Source of the DNA: Pteria penguin | Lineage: Eukaryota; Mollusca; Bivalvia; Pterioida; Pteriidae | Assembly: GCA_035048485.1 (NCBI GenBank) | Contig: CM068585.1 | Coordinates: forward strand, 2,473,001 to 2,537,000 | DNA length: 64,000 bases | Direction: 5' to 3' | Part shown: piece after piece, positions 44,191 through 54,800 of the stretch | How positions within the stretch are numbered: position 1 is the first letter of the stretch | How the letters are laid out: the number at the start of each line of letters is the position of its first letter | The notes under the pieces: generated by a model | The model's input: only the letters and a program-made list of their open reading frames with translations | Databases searched by the model: none | Told to the model about the DNA's origin: nothing | Program-made: the position numbers and the translations under genes

Positions 44191-44991
44191 ATGGCTCAAC
44201 CGAGGTTTCCTACTGCTACTGTTACTGCTGGTTCTTCTGCTGCCTTCATAGACGAAACGAGCATGCATCCACCAGAGATTCCTACCAATTTCATTAAAGA
44301 TTTGATGCGTGACGAAGGGATGCAGAACGATGATACTCTCATGTTACCTTCGAACGAAGAGGCTCTACTGACTCAATTGAAGAGCCTCGTCGCACAGAAA
44401 CATCAGGTCGAGATGCAGACCCTAAAAGAAAACCAAGATACCTTGACGAGTTCGCTAGCTACACTGCAAAAGACCGTGGAAGAAACCAAGCTAGAAACCG
44501 TGCAAATCAATGTAGGCATGGGTGAAATGAACTTACACGTTGCTGATGCCCAAAATATGTTACGTGAGATCAAGAAACGAATGGCTAACAAGAGGTACCA
44601 CGATAATGATGGTGACGATGATACAGGCGAACCTAGCCGTAAGAAATTTAAATACAACACAGCGGAAACGAACACTCCTAATAATGTGTGTTTCCATTGT
44701 CAACAACCTGGACATTGGTTTAGACAGTGCCCTCAGAGACAACAACAACAAGCGATCAAGGGAAATTGTTTTCGATGTAACGAAGAAGGACATTGGGCTA
44801 ACGAGTGTCCGCAGGCTCGACAACCATCTAGTCCTGTAATCACGGAACCACCGAGTCCGAAAACCACTCCGAGTATGCCTCCTCCGAAAACTCCTAACAT
44901 GAAAGCTCCCAAGAAAGTAAAGATTGCAGAAAAAAAGGAGACGTTACCAAAGAAAAAGATGACCAAGAAAAACATCGCTTTGATCATGTAA
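44191..44991 (+). CDS. CCHC zinc-knuckle protein with coiled coil (266 aa)
   Basis: Strong start context (ACAACCATGG). Residues 55-132 are a coiled coil. An acidic patch follows (DNDGDDDTGE). Two retroviral-type zinc knuckles lie at C167-C180 (CFHCQQPGHWFRQC) and C193-C206 (CFRCNEEGHWANEC), then a Pro/Lys-rich tail. Such knuckles bind single-stranded nucleic acid. This is the only central gene on the plus strand, divergent from POLB, and it ends at a normal AATAAA. Role unknown; an ssDNA/RNA-binding accessory to replication or packaging is plausible. Confidence 0.8.
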   Translation: MAQPRFPTATVTAGSSAAFIDETSMHPPEIPTNFIKDLMRDEGMQNDDTLMLPSNEEALLTQLKSLVAQKHQVEMQTLKENQDTLTSSLATLQKTVEETKLETVQINVGMGEMNLHVADAQNMLREIKKRMANKRYHDNDGDDDTGEPSRKKFKYNTAETNTPNNVCFHCQQPGHWFRQCPQRQQQQAIKGNCFRCNEEGHWANECPQARQPSSPVITEPPSPKTTPSMPPPKTPNMKAPKKVKIAEKKETLPKKKMTKKNIALIM

Positions 44992-45063
44992 TGACATTAT
45001 GTGTAAACGATATTTTTATTGATTATGTGTAAACGACAATTTTATTGATCATGTAATTATGTG

Positions 45064-45069
45064 AATAAA
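45064..45069 (+). terminator. Poly(A) signal of the CCHC gene
   Basis: AATAAA 73 bp after the stop codon, in contrast to the hairpin ends of the terminal genes. Confidence 0.75.
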
Positions 45070-45181
45070 ACATGTCTTACTTTATCTCTATCGTTTGTCG
45101 TATTTTCTTAGTTAAGTTTTAAAAAAAACTCGAGTTCTTTTCGTGACTGTGTGACGAAAATAGCTCGACCTTCACTTCTGA

Positions 45182-45231
45182 ATACATGAAAAAAGGTGAT
45201 GCCTTTGACGTCCGCAATTTGACAGTATATA
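45182..45231 (+). promoter_or_regulatory. Promoter of terminal gene T3
   Basis: AAAAAAGGTGATGCCTTTG then ACGTCCGCAA (45208-45217), the same block as in the TIR promoters, followed after 8 bp by TATATA (45226-45231) and the ATG 34 bp later. Confidence 0.65.
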
Positions 45232-45264
45232 GTCATTTACCGTGTATTAAGACTTCATTTCAAA

Positions 45265-45546
45265 ATGGATGTTGAAATAAGAGGTGTTATTACGTTCAGA
45301 GTGGGAGACGAGGATATCAGTATCCATATTGGTCATCCGGGACGGAACCCTAGGAGTTTGCTGTGGTGGAGGATATTTAGACAATTACTATCTAATATCC
45401 TCCATCACACCAACGAGCAGAACGACCAGGAAATGAGTGAGGAAGAAGAAGAAGAAATGATGGAGTATAGCAGGCAACAAGACCGAGAGATCGAAAGGCT
45501 ATTAAACTATGACCACCCAAGTTACCCTCCACAGAGAGAAGAATGA
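45265..45546 (+). CDS. Terminal gene T3: small acidic protein (93 aa)
   Basis: N-terminal half of predicted beta strands (VEIRGVITFRVGDEDISIHI), a Trp/Arg/Leu helix (LLWWRIFRQLLSNIL), then an acidic poly-Glu stretch. The beginning resembles T1 (M-acidic-x-IR pattern), suggesting distant paralogy. No family was recognised. Shares the ACGTCCGC promoter block and histone-like hairpin with T1, T2 and T4; convergent with T4. Confidence 0.7.
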   Translation: MDVEIRGVITFRVGDEDISIHIGHPGRNPRSLLWWRIFRQLLSNILHHTNEQNDQEMSEEEEEEMMEYSRQQDREIERLLNYDHPSYPPQREE

Positions 45547-45569
45547 GAAGATTTTTAACAACATAAAAC

Positions 45570-45585
45570 GGCCCTTTTAAGGGCC
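45570..45585 (+). terminator. Histone-like 3' stem-loop after T3
   Basis: GGCCCTTTTAAGGGCC: 6-bp stem, TTTA loop, preceded by TAAAAC and followed by AACCATATC, then TTTAGAAAAGTA. It lies 23 bp past the stop codon, a typical histone spacing. Confidence 0.8.
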
Positions 45586-45797
45586 AACCATATCTTTAGA
45601 AAAGTAACCATAAGGTTGAAAACATTTAAACGAGTTCGTATCATTATTTCTAAAAAACTTATATATTTTTTACCCGTTATACATTATACAAAAAAAAAAA
45701 CTTACATTTTTATTCCTCGTCTTCTTTTATTTCCTGAAAAGTCATAGTAAATAATTGTTGCATTCAACAAATGACTACTTTTCGTAAAACTTTGGGT

Positions 45798-45813
45798 GGT
45801 CCTTAAAAGGACC
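45798..45813 (-). terminator. Histone-like 3' stem-loop after T4
   Basis: On the minus strand GGTCCTTTTAAGGACC followed by ACCCAAAG, an exact match to the ACCCA flank of animal histone mRNAs, and preceded by AATAAAAA. CGAAAAGTAGTC follows downstream. Located 22 bp past the T4 stop. Confidence 0.8.
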
Positions 45814-45835
45814 TTTTTATTTTGATGATGTTGAA

Positions 45836-46258
45836 TTACATGTCTTCGTCTTCTTTATTAGCTAACACTATCTTAGCTAACTCTCTGAGGCAATGTCTGG
45901 TCTTTCCTAGCTCCTCAATCAGTACTTTCTGGTTGGATTCCAGCACGTGAATCCGACGCTGCAGCACCCTTGTTGTTGTTAATCGGTTCTGCTGCGTTGA
46001 ACTAATCTTAGGCAGCGCCGGCAGCGCAATGTTGGTGTTTTGCTTTTGCTTTTGCTGCTGTTGTACCTGTGCCTGTGTCTGTTGTTGATGCGGCTGGGCT
46101 TGCTGCTGCTGTAAAAGTTGTGCCTGATGTTGTGGCTGTTGATTTACTGTAGTGGGGATAGATGATGTTTGTCCCCCTCCTGCCTTTTCCTGCATATCAT
46201 CATCCTTCAATAACATCTCCAAAAGGGACTCAAAGTCGATATTGTTCGATGAACTCAT
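45836..46258 (-). CDS. Terminal gene T4: Gln-rich coiled-coil protein (140 aa)
   Basis: Acidic-hydrophobic N-terminus (FESLLEMLLKDDDM), a Gln-rich centre (about 40-75), and a C-terminal coiled coil (about 95-135). An acidic/hydrophobic patch plus poly-Gln plus dimerisation helix is the layout of many transcriptional activators, so a regulator of the terminal genes is possible, but there is no DNA-binding domain I can name. The TATA box (46311-46318, minus) lies at the inner edge of the right TIR. Confidence 0.7.
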   Translation of the reverse strand: MSSSNNIDFESLLEMLLKDDDMQEKAGGGQTSSIPTTVNQQPQHQAQLLQQQQAQPHQQQTQAQVQQQQKQKQNTNIALPALPKISSTQQNRLTTTRVLQRRIHVLESNQKVLIEELGKTRHCLRELAKIVLANKEDEDM

Positions 46259-46559
46259 CTTGATTCGAAAAATCTCGATTCAAAACTGGCGCTTCTCTAG
46301 AAAAAAATCTTATTTATACTGAAAAAAGGGTGTTTCCTTACACGTCCGCAAAAATGATAATATTTCAAGACTTTGTTTAGGTTACCAAAAAGGTGTTTCC
46401 TTACACGTCCGCAATTACAGTAAAATATTTCAAGACTTTGTCTTAGTACACTTAGGTTACCAAAAAGGTGTTTCCTTACACGTCCGCGTTTACATTAGTA
46501 TATATACTTCAGAATATGTTCTAGTACTTTACCTGAAAAAATTTTATTTTTTCGACGAC
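46259..46559. promoter_or_regulatory. Bidirectional promoter inside right TIR
   Basis: Mirror of the left TIR promoter. ACGTCCGC at 46342-46349, 46405-46412 and 46480-46487. TATA boxes at 46311-46318 (T4, minus) and 46499-46506 (T1, plus). Confidence 0.7.
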
Positions 46560-46859
46560 ATGGAAGCGAGTATCAGAATCACGATTGATTGGGAGAGGAG
46601 ATTGATATACACTATACATGAGCCGGCCATAGGACGGGTCATCTTAAGAGATAGAGAGTCGGGACAAGATGTCAAGATAGAGCCAGATCAACCGATGAAT
46701 GCTACGGTCATCAAAAGAGAAGAGACCCAAGATCATCCACCCGGTAGGAGAAGAACACCACCATGCCGGGTGGGTCACTTGGTAGATAGACTACTAAATA
46801 ACCAACTAAGGCGCAGCGAGAGGAGAAAGGCACGTCGCCATTGCCCCTTATGCTGGTAA
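46560..46859 (+). CDS. Terminal gene T1, right TIR copy (99 aa)
   Basis: Identical in sequence to the left copy at 27928-28227 and likewise outward-facing, so a transcript that escaped its terminator would run into host DNA on either side. Same beta-rich N-terminus, Arg-rich C-terminus and terminal CPLC. Confidence 0.75.
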   Translation: MEASIRITIDWERRLIYTIHEPAIGRVILRDRESGQDVKIEPDQPMNATVIKREETQDHPPGRRRTPPCRVGHLVDRLLNNQLRRSERRKARRHCPLCW

Positions 46860-46879
46860 GGGACAGGAAGAAAAAAAAC

Positions 46880-46895
46880 AGCCCTTTTAAGGGCT
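46880..46895 (+). terminator. Histone-like 3' stem-loop after T1 (right)
   Basis: AGCCCTTTTAAGGGCT, A-run before, AACCATTTC after, then TTTAGAAAAGTAAAC. The outermost stem pair is A-T rather than G-C. Confidence 0.75.
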
Positions 46896-47080
46896 AACCA
46901 TTTCTTTAGAAAAGTAAACTCAAGGTTAACAAGTACAATTTCCACATTCAATCCAAGGTCAAGGACACTTTTTTGAACTCATCTTTAACCTACTATAGTA
47001 CGTTTAGGTCAAATCAGTACATACTTTAGTACAATTAGGTCAACTCATTTTTTTGCATTATCGGGGATCGTTACACTACT

Positions 47081-47086
47081 GTCAGC
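47081..47086. repeat. Polinton target-site duplication, right
   Basis: GTCAGC immediately outside the right terminus, matching 27701-27706. Confidence 0.95.
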
Positions 47087-48064
47087 AATGTTTTGATCAG
47101 AGAGTGAAAGTATATATGTCTCTGGTTTAATCAATAAAGAGTTTCAACTTGGAGTACATGGATCGGTGTATTACATGAAAACTTCTCATTTTGTATGATT
47201 ATTGTTTTAGAGCTGATCTAGTTTTGATATGAAAGGCCAGGAAGGGAGTCGGAAGAGGGGTCTGCGGGTCCTGGAAACACCTACAATTCGGCGATTTTAG
47301 AGCCTAAAAATCGAACAATTTCACAGTCCTAAGTCAATATTGCAGCTGTCGTAACTTTTTGTGGTGGAGATTGTCATACAGCTGAGTCAGATCCGATCCT
47401 CCAATAAATCTGACTACTACATAAATCATCTCTTACCATTTCTCACGTACATTGATCAGTAAAACTTAATTCTAGTAAACAGTACTTAATTCTAGTAAAC
47501 AGTACTGTTTCAACGTATCTAGAGACGTGAGGTTTTTTTTGGGGGGGGGGGGTGTTTGTTGTTTGTGGGGTTTTTTTTTTTTTGTTTTTGTTTTTGTTTT
47601 TGTTTTTTGTTTTTTGTTTTTTGTTTGTTTGGTTTTATTAAGAAGCCGCGCTTTTCAGTCAGGAAAGGGGTTGAAAGCTTAAATCTAGCGCGCGTCGAGG
47701 AGATGAACGATTATCGGATTTAAACTACTTAGTCTCATTGGCTGTCATGTAGACAATTACAGATATAATTCTCTCTCTCTCTCTCTCTCTCTCCAGATGT
47801 TTCCCATTCGATGTTTTAGATAAGAATCATGTTCTTAGAAAAAGATCCAAATTCAGTAAGTTAAATTCAATCAAAGAGAACATATATGTATTTACTAGCG
47901 TTACGGTGAACATAATATGGGAGTGTTCGTATAGTATCAAGAAGTCACATAATCGTATGGAATTATATCATAAGTCAGTTATTGAGCTGTGAGGCATGTT
48001 TAGTATCATGAAGGTGTTCGATCATTCGAGCTTTTGCCACTCAGGTTGATTTATAAAAATAATG

Positions 48065-48118
<54 letters not shown>

Positions 48119-48814
48119 GAAAAGATATGTGTGCTTATGAGTTCTTTTCATTTCAGATAGGTTCCGTCATTTTGGTTGTCTTTCGTTGGAAGTTTAGGGA
48201 GAAAGATAGCGTTTACTGTCTATTGATTCATTTAATGAATAAATTAAATGTTCTGTGTGGCGAAAAACAACTCTTAGAGAGAATATAAGAATATAAAATT
48301 AAAAAAAAAAAACAAGATACAAAATACAAGATATTTTATTTCCAATTCGGGCCCATGGAAGGATATTTGAAATACACAATAGTCAAATGCAAACAATATA
48401 GTCAAATGTGCATAAACAATTATATATAACATAAGATTATCAGACTCAAGGTCATACAATAATTACTGATGTATGCAGACATAAAAGTAATATGTAAATG
48501 AACAGTACTAAGATGAATGGCAGGTATATACATATGGCGCTAGGATAAACCTTGAAGGGACCAGGCCTCGTAAAGCAGTATATCTACATTCGGTCCAGCA
48601 TGACCACACTGCACTTTCTATTTACTGGGAAATTATTAATACGGTGTACAGTTCTATGTATTACTTGACCTGTAACCATTCGGCGTGCACTCCATGTACA
48701 TGTGTTGTCTTTATCATTATAGGATATAGGAGCAGGATCCGCCCTCATTTTAAAACTAGGTCGAGGTCTCGAACTATAACGGAATATTTACTTTGAACAC
48801 GTTTAGATGCAGAC
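47087..48814. other. Upstream region of ACSF2
   Basis: A T/G-rich low-complexity tract (47533-47632), CT microsatellite (47771-47793) and TAA microsatellite (48064-48115). An A-run at 48301-48312 is followed by sequence that could be the end of an old retroelement. No gene. The ACSF2 promoter and 5' untranslated region must lie at its right end. Confidence 0.55.
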
Positions 48815-51800
48815 ATGACTGTTTATAGATTCATTACCAAAGTATCATCGCGGATAGCTTGCATGCGTCCTTGGTTGAGGGGAAAACATTTGACATGTAC
48901 ACGGTGAGTATTTCGAATATATGAAGCAAATCGTAATTTCGTTCTAGATTAGGCCTATGCAGGCTAGCTATGCATAGTAGTGTAGAAGTTTAAAAATTAA
49001 CGATTAAATTCATTAATGTGAATACGACTTGCAGTTGTAATTTTTAATTCTGTATTGTTAATTGTACATTTTAGAGTACATGCTAAACTTCTTTTAGTTC
49101 GTATTACATGTACATATGAGCTTTATCTTGTACTCCCTGTTTCAAGGAAAGTTCTTAAAGTTTACAGTTGTCTGTAGGAGTTATCTCGCGTTGACTGACT
49201 AACGGGTTTCTCCCCAACCATCAGCAGTAATAACTAAGCCTATTAATATCTCTTTGGCCATGTCAATACTGAACACTTGTATCCATGGCCTTGACTCTGG
49301 GTTAAGTCAAAAGTCAAAGTGAGTGATGCCCATTCAATTTAAAACTGTCAAGATTTGAATCTAATGAAGAGCACTAGTCCTAATAATAAACAGTGTACAG
49401 TTGTTGGTGATATCATTTTAAGGGTCTGTAATGCTACTTTTAAAAGTCAAAATACCAAAGAAATGATTTTTTTGAATGTCATATAGTACAAAACAAAGGT
49501 ATGAAACCTAGAAGAACTAGGTTGGATCAGGTGCCATGGAGATGTAAACATCCCCTGTTGACATATAACAACTGTCATCAGTCAGTGGTATCCTGGATGC
49601 CATGGAGATGAAAGCATCCCCTGCTGATAAGTAACACCTGCCATGTGTCAGTGGGTATCCTGAATGTCATGGAGATGTAAGCATCCCCTGTTTATGGGCC
49701 ACACCTGCGATGAGTCAGTGGTGTCCTCGATGCCATGGAGGTGTTAGCATTTCTTGCTTATGGGTCACATCTGCCACAAGTCAGTGATGTCCTGGATGTC
49801 ATGGAGATGTAAGTATCCCCTGCTGACAAGTTACATCTGCCATGAGTCAGTGGTATCCTGGATGCCATGAAGATGTAAGTATCCCCTACTGACAAGTCAT
49901 ACCTGCCATTAGTCAGTGGTATCCTGGAATTCATGGAGATGTAAGCATCCCTTGCTGACTGATCACATCTGCCATCAGTCAGTGGTATCTTGGATGCCAT
50001 GGAGACATAAGTATCCTCTGCTGACATGTCACACCTGCCATGTGTCAGTGGGTATCCTGGATGTCATGGAGATGTGAGCATCCCCTACTTATGGGCCACA
50101 CCTGCCATAAGTCAGTGGTGTCCTGGATGTCATGGAGATGTAAGCATCTCCTGCTGATAAGTCACACCTGCCATGTGTCAGTGGGTATCCTGCATGTCAT
50201 GGAGATGTGAGCATCCCCTGCTGATAAGTCACACCTGCCATATGTCAGTGGGTATCCTTGATGTCATGGAGATGTGAGCATCCCCTACTTATTGGCCACT
50301 CTTGCCATGAGTCAGTGGTGTCCTGGATGTCATGGAGATGTGAGCATCCCCTGCTGATAAGTCACACCTGCCATATGTCAGTGGGTATCCTGGATGTCAT
50401 GGAGATGTGAGCATCCCCTACTTATGGGCCACTCTTGCCATGAGTCAGTGGTGTCCTGGATGTCATGGAGGTGCAAGCATCCCCTGCTGATAAGTCACAC
50501 CTGTCATGAATCAGTGGTATCCTGGATGTATTTGAGGTGTAAGCATCCCCTGCTGACAGATCACACCTGTCAGTAGTCGTTGGTGTCCTGGATGTCATGG
50601 AGATTTAAGCATCCCCTGCTGACAGATCACACCTGCCATGAGTCAATGGTATCCTTGATGCCATGGAAATGTAAGCATTCCCTGCTGACAGATCACACCT
50701 GCCATGAGTCAGTGGTATCCTGGATACCATGCTGCTGACATGTCACAATTGTCATGAGTCAGTGGTATCCTGGATGTTATGGAGATGTAAGCACCCCCGC
50801 TGACAGCTCACACCTGCCATGAGTGAATGGTATCCTGGATGACATGAAGGTGTATGTATCCCCTGCTGACAGCTCACACCTGTCATGAGTCAGTGGTATC
50901 TTGAATGACATGGAGGCATAAGCTTCCTCTGCTGACAGCTCACACTTGCCATGAGTCAGTGGTATCCTGAATGATATGGAGGCATAAGCTTCCTCTGTTG
51001 ACAGCTCACACCTGCCATGAGTCAGTGGTACATGGTGCCAAGGAGGAGTAAGCATTCCCTGCAGGTCAGTCTCTTCTGCCCTGAATCAGTGGTATCTTGT
51101 GCCAAGGAGGAGTAAGCATTCCCTGCTGGCTAGTCTCTTCTGCCCTGAGTGAGTGGTACTTGGTGCTTAGGAGGAGTAAGCACTCCAGTCTGATTAAAAC
51201 CATATCTTTATTCTGCTTCTCTGTTTGTCCCATTGTGGATAAAGATCTGGTGAAACTCCGTGATAGGTCATGATGATGTTTCAGTCACTGAAACCATTAT
51301 TTCCCATAGCCAATCAATGACTCAGCTAGGCATGTAAGGGGTCATTATACTACATCCTTGGTTATAATGTTAGATGTTACAGTAAGTGGTCATTATACTA
51401 CATCCTTGTTTATATTGTTAGATGTTACAGTATGTGGTCATTATACTACATCCTTGGTTATATTGTGAGATGTTACAGTACATGATCATTATACTACATC
51501 CTTGGTTATAATGTTAGATGTTACAGTAAGGGATCATTATACTACATCCTTGGTTATATTGTTAGATGTTACAGTAAGTGGTCATTATACTTCATCCTTG
51601 GTTATATTGTTAGATGTTACAGTAAGTGGTCATTATACTACATCCTTGGTTATATTGTTAGACGTTACAGTAAGTGGTCATTATACTTCATCCTTGGTTA
51701 TATTGTTAGATGTTACAGTACATGGTCATTATACTACATCCTTGGTTATATTGTTAGATGTTACAGTAAGGAGTCATTATACTACATCCTTGGTTATATT

Positions 51801-54800
51801 GTTAGATGTTACAGTAAGTGGTCATTATACTACATCTTTGGTTATATTGTTAGATGTTACAGTACATGGTCATTATACTACATCCTTGGTTATATTGTTA
51901 GATATTACAGTAAGGGGTCATTATACTACATCCTTGGTTATATTGTTAGATGTTACAGTAAGGGATCATTATACTTCATCCTTGGTTGTATTGTTAGATG
52001 TTACAGTACATGGTCATTATACTACATCCTAGGTTATATTGTTCGATGTAACAGTAAGCCGTCATTATACTACATCCTTGGTTATATTGTTAGATGTTAC
52101 AGTAAGGGATCATTATACTTCATCCTTGGTTATATTGTTAGATGTTACAGTACATGGTCATTATACTACATCCTTGGTTACATTGTTAGATGTTACAGTA
52201 AGGGGTCATTATACTACATCCTTGGTTATATTGCTAGATGTTACAGTAAGTGGTCATTATGCTACATCCTTGGTTATATTGTTAGATGTTACAGTAAGGG
52301 GTCATTATACTACATCCTAGGTTATATTGTTAGATGTTACAGTAAGTGGTCATTATACTACATCCTTGGTTATATTGTTACATGTTACAGTAAGTGGTCA
52401 TTATACTACATCCTTGGTTATATTGTTAGATGTTACAGTAAGGGGTCATTATACTACATCCTTGGTTATATTGTTACATGTTACAGTAAGTGGTCATTAT
52501 ACTACAACCTTGATTATATTGTTAGATGTTACAGTAAGGGGTCATTATACTACATCCTAGGTTATATTGTGAGATGTTACAGTAAGTGGTCATTATACTA
52601 CATCCTTGGTTATATTGTTAGATGTTACAGTAAGTGGTCATTATACTACATCCTTGGTTATATTGTTAGATGTTACAGTAAGGGGTCATTATACTACATC
52701 CTTGGTTATATTGTTAGATGTTACAGTACATGGTCATTATACTTCATCCTTGGTTATATTGTTAGATGTTACAGTAAGGGGTCATTATACTACATCCTAG
52801 GTTATATTGTTAGATGTTACAGTACATGGTCATTATACTACATCCTTGGTTATATTGTTAGATGTTACAGTACATGGTCATTATACTACATCCTTGGTTA
52901 TATTGTTAGATGTTACAGTAAGGAGTCATTATACTGCATCCTTGGTTATATTGTTAAATGTTAAAGTACGTGCTGATTATAATACATCCCTGGTTATATT
53001 GTTAGATGTTACAGTAAGGGGTCATTATACTACATCCTTGGTTATATTGTTAGATGTTACAGTAAGTGGTCCTTGGTTATATTGTTAGATGTTACAGTAC
53101 ATGGTCATTATACTACATTCTTGGTTATATTCTTAGATTTTACAGTAAGTGGTCATTATACTTCATCCTTGGTTATATTGTTAGATGTTACAGTAAGTGG
53201 TCATTGTACTTCATCTTTGGTTATATTTTTCGATGTTACAGTAAGGGGTCATTATACTACATCTCTGGTTATATTGTTAGATGTTACAGTAAGTGGTCAT
53301 TATACTACATCCTTGGTTATATATTAGATGTTACAGTAAGTGGTCATTATACTACATCCTTGGTTATATTGTTAGATCTTACAGAAAGGGATCATTATAC
53401 TACATCCTTGGTTATATTGTTAGATGTTAAAGTACGTGTTCATAATACTACATCCTTGGTTATAATGTTAAATGTTACAGTAATGGATCATTATACTACA
53501 TCCTTGGTTATATTGTTAGATGTTACAGTAAGGGATCATTATACTTCATCCTTGGTTATATTGTTAGATGTTACAGTCCATGGTCATTATACTACATCCT
53601 TGGTTATATTGTTAGATGTTACAGTAAGGGGTCATTATACTACATCCTTGGTTATATTGTTAGATGTTACAGTACATGGTCATTATACTACATCCTTGGT
53701 TATATTGTTAGATGTTACAGTAAGGGGTCATTATACTACATCCTAGGTTATATTGTTAGATGTTACAGTAAGTGGTCATTATACTACATCCTTGGTTATA
53801 TTGTTACATGTTACAGTAAGTGGTCATTATACTACATCCTTGGTTATATTGTTAGATGTTACAGTAAGGGGTCATTATACTACATCCTTGGTTATATTGT
53901 TACATGTTACAGTAAGTGGTCATTATACTACAACCTTGATTATATTGTTAGATGTTACAGTAAGGGGTCATTATACTACATTCTAGGTTACATTGTGAGA
54001 TGTTACAGTAAGTGGTCATTATACTACATCCTTGGTTATATTGTTAGATGTTACAGTAAGTGGTCATTATACTACATCCTTGGTTATATTGTTAGATGTT
54101 ACAGTAAGGGGTCATTATACTACATCCTTGGTTATATTGTTAGATGTTACAGTACATGGTCATTATACTGCATCCTTGGTTATATTGTTAGATGTTACAG
54201 TAAGGGGTCATTATACTACATCCTAGGTTATATTGTTAGATGTTACAGTACATGGTCATTATACTACATCCTTGGTTATATTGTTAGATGTTACAGTACA
54301 TGGTCATTATACTACATCCTTGGTTATATTGTTAGATGTTACAGTAAGGAGTCATTATACTGCATCCTTGGTTATATTGTTAAATGTTAAAGTACGTGCT
54401 GATTATAATACATCCCTGGTTATATTGTTAGATGTTACAGTAAGGGGTCATTATACTACATCCTTGGTTATATTGTTAGATGTTACAGTAAGTGGTCCTT
54501 GGTTATATTGTTAGATGTTACAGTACATGGTCATTATACTACATTCTTGGTTATATTCTTAGATTTTACAGTAAGTGGTCATTATACTTCATCCTTGGTT
54601 ATATTGTTAGATGTTACAGTAAGTGGTCATTGTACTTCATCTTTGGTTATATTTTTCGATGTTACAGTAAGGGGTCATTATACTACATCTCTGGTTATAT
54701 TGTTAGATGTTACAGTAAGTGGTCATTATACTACATCCTTGGTTATATATTAGATGTTACAGTAAGTGGTCATTATACTACATCCTTGGTTATATTGTTA

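Larger units (their letters stand above)
27707..47080 (-). mobile_element. Polinton/Maverick transposon, complete, 19,374 bp
   Basis: The element runs from 5'-AGTAGTGTAACG to the exact inverse, with 794-bp TIRs and GTCAGC duplicated on both sides (27701-27706 and 47081-47086). Six-bp duplications and AG termini are typical of Polintons. It encodes the diagnostic set: protein-primed DNA polymerase B, retroviral-type integrase, FtsK/HerA-type packaging ATPase, adenain-like protease, double-jelly-roll major and single-jelly-roll minor capsid. All genes are intronless. Matching TIRs and mostly open frames indicate a young insertion, though one gene has a 28-bp frameshifting duplication. By family knowledge such elements self-replicate and may form virions; here that is inference. 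Confidence 0.97.
46287..47080 (-). repeat. Polinton right terminal inverted repeat (794 bp)
   Basis: Mirror copy of 27707-28500, with the same gene, hairpin and promoter elements in outward orientation. Confidence 0.95.

Noticed and set aside
27707..47080. Classification as an endogenised adenovirus or virophage
   Set aside because: The retroviral-type integrase with chromodomain, 6-bp target duplication, AG termini and gene order fit Polinton/Maverick; no adenoviral hexon, fibre or virophage primase-helicase was seen.
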